Source: Planctomycetota bacterium
GTDB lineage: Bacteria; Planctomycetota; Planctomycetia; Pirellulales; Pirellulaceae
Direction: 5' to 3'
NCBI GenBank assembly: GCA_029259935.1
Contig: JAJDEH010000458.1
Location: 1 to 27,621 of the forward strand
DNA: 27,621 bases
Part shown: positions 27,335-27,621 of the stretch, piece after piece
Layout of the letters: each line of letters starts with the position of its first letter
Position numbering within the stretch: position 1 is the stretch's first letter
Position numbers and translations under genes: made by a program
The notes under the pieces: generated by a model
Database searches by the model: none
The model's input: the letters and a program-made list of their open reading frames with translations, nothing else
What the model was told of the DNA's origin: nothing

Positions 27335-27621
27335 ATGAAACGCCTGGCAATTACTTCACTGATGTTCATGCTGGCGATCGCGGTTCTGCCGCGGATCACC
27401 GAAGCTCAGAACAAAAACAACTCCAACAAGTCGCGCAGTGCGAAATCTCACTCAAATTCTTCCAATTCCCGTAGCCGCCAATCCCGTCGGCGCTCGACCA
27501 CTCGAGACCATCGAGGTGTGAAGACAACGGTGATTCGTGACCATCGAGACGGTACAACAACGGTAATTCGCGATCATCGCAACAATTCACCCACCACTCG
27601 GCCCCGTCCGCAAGCCGGAAC
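27335..27621 (+). CDS. Small exported basic repeat protein (3' truncated by window)
   Basis: The ATG at 27335 is preceded by AGGAG at a spacing of 8. The 95 visible residues start with a signal peptide (MKRLAITSLMFMLAIAVLPR, then ITEA, with likely cleavage before QN). A low-complexity Asn/Ser/Lys/Arg-rich part follows (KNNSNKSRSAKSHSNSSNSR). From base 27503 an 11-residue unit repeats as RDHRGVKTTVI and RDHRDGTTTVI, with a third copy starting RDHRNN and then degenerating into a Thr/Pro/Arg-rich stretch. The frame is still open at the window end. The function is unknown; the exported, strongly basic, repetitive nature suggests binding to an anionic surface polymer, which is inference. It shares its ribosome-site leader with the giant FecR/VIT gene upstream. 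Confidence 0.8.
   Translation, partial: MKRLAITSLMFMLAIAVLPRITEAQNKNNSNKSRSAKSHSNSSNSRSRQSRRRSTTRDHRGVKTTVIRDHRDGTTTVIRDHRNNSPTTRPRPQAG
27503..27601 (+). repeat. 33-bp coding tandem repeat (RDHRxxxTTVI)
   Basis: Copies start at 27503, 27536 and 27569. The first two are well conserved, and the third keeps the RDHR start and then diverges. Confidence 0.75.

Overview
The window looks like chromosome from a planctomycete, probably a Pirellulales-type relative. The marker is the run DUF1549/DUF1553 (PSCyt2/PSD1), then DUF1501, then a WD40 protein, which is characteristic of that phylum. Supporting signs are a giant FecR/VIT protein next to an ECF sigma factor, a small protein with an NPYEPP motif, weak or absent Shine-Dalgarno sites on many genes, and roughly 60% GC by eye. 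I see no rRNA, tRNA, CRISPR array, insertion sequence or phage genes.

Layout, left to right. (1) 1-4356 (+): the 3' part of a very large surface or secreted protein. It has four 453-bp tandem repeats, degenerate repeats, a beta-rich region and a C-terminal zinc metalloprotease (matrixin-like) domain. (2) 8010-4395 (-): a closely packed run of CHAD-domain protein, APH-fold kinase, an enolase with unusual active-site residues, and a 70-aa membrane protein. (3) 8510-13784 (+): DUF1549-coiled coil-DUF1553 protein, Tat-exported DUF1501 protein, and a WD40 protein split by a one-base frameshift. (4) 13855-14487 (+): Nudix hydrolase, convergent with a SAM methyltransferase at 15244-14534 (-). (5) 16557-15562 (-): protein with four CBS domains. 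(6) 19060-16914 (-): sucC-sucD, succinyl-CoA ligase of the TCA cycle. (7) 19450-27007 (+): ECF sigma factor followed by a 2287-residue single-pass membrane protein combining FecR, VIT, VWA-like, secretin-like and TPR-like segments. (8) 27335-end (+): a small exported basic protein with 11-residue repeats, cut by the window edge.

How the genes may work together. The sigma/FecR-VIT pair looks like a cell-surface signalling unit in which the sensor and anti-sigma functions sit in one giant polypeptide; this is the most unusual system here. The CHAD-kinase-enolase-membrane peptide set has operon-like spacing and may be a phosphate-metabolism module, but its function is unknown. The DUF1549/DUF1501/WD40 set is a recurrent planctomycete export cassette. 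sucCD is ordinary housekeeping.

Intergenic regions carry small palindromic elements. Three of these sites share sequence, which suggests a dispersed REP-like family. Functional calls rest on motif recognition by eye; no database search was run.
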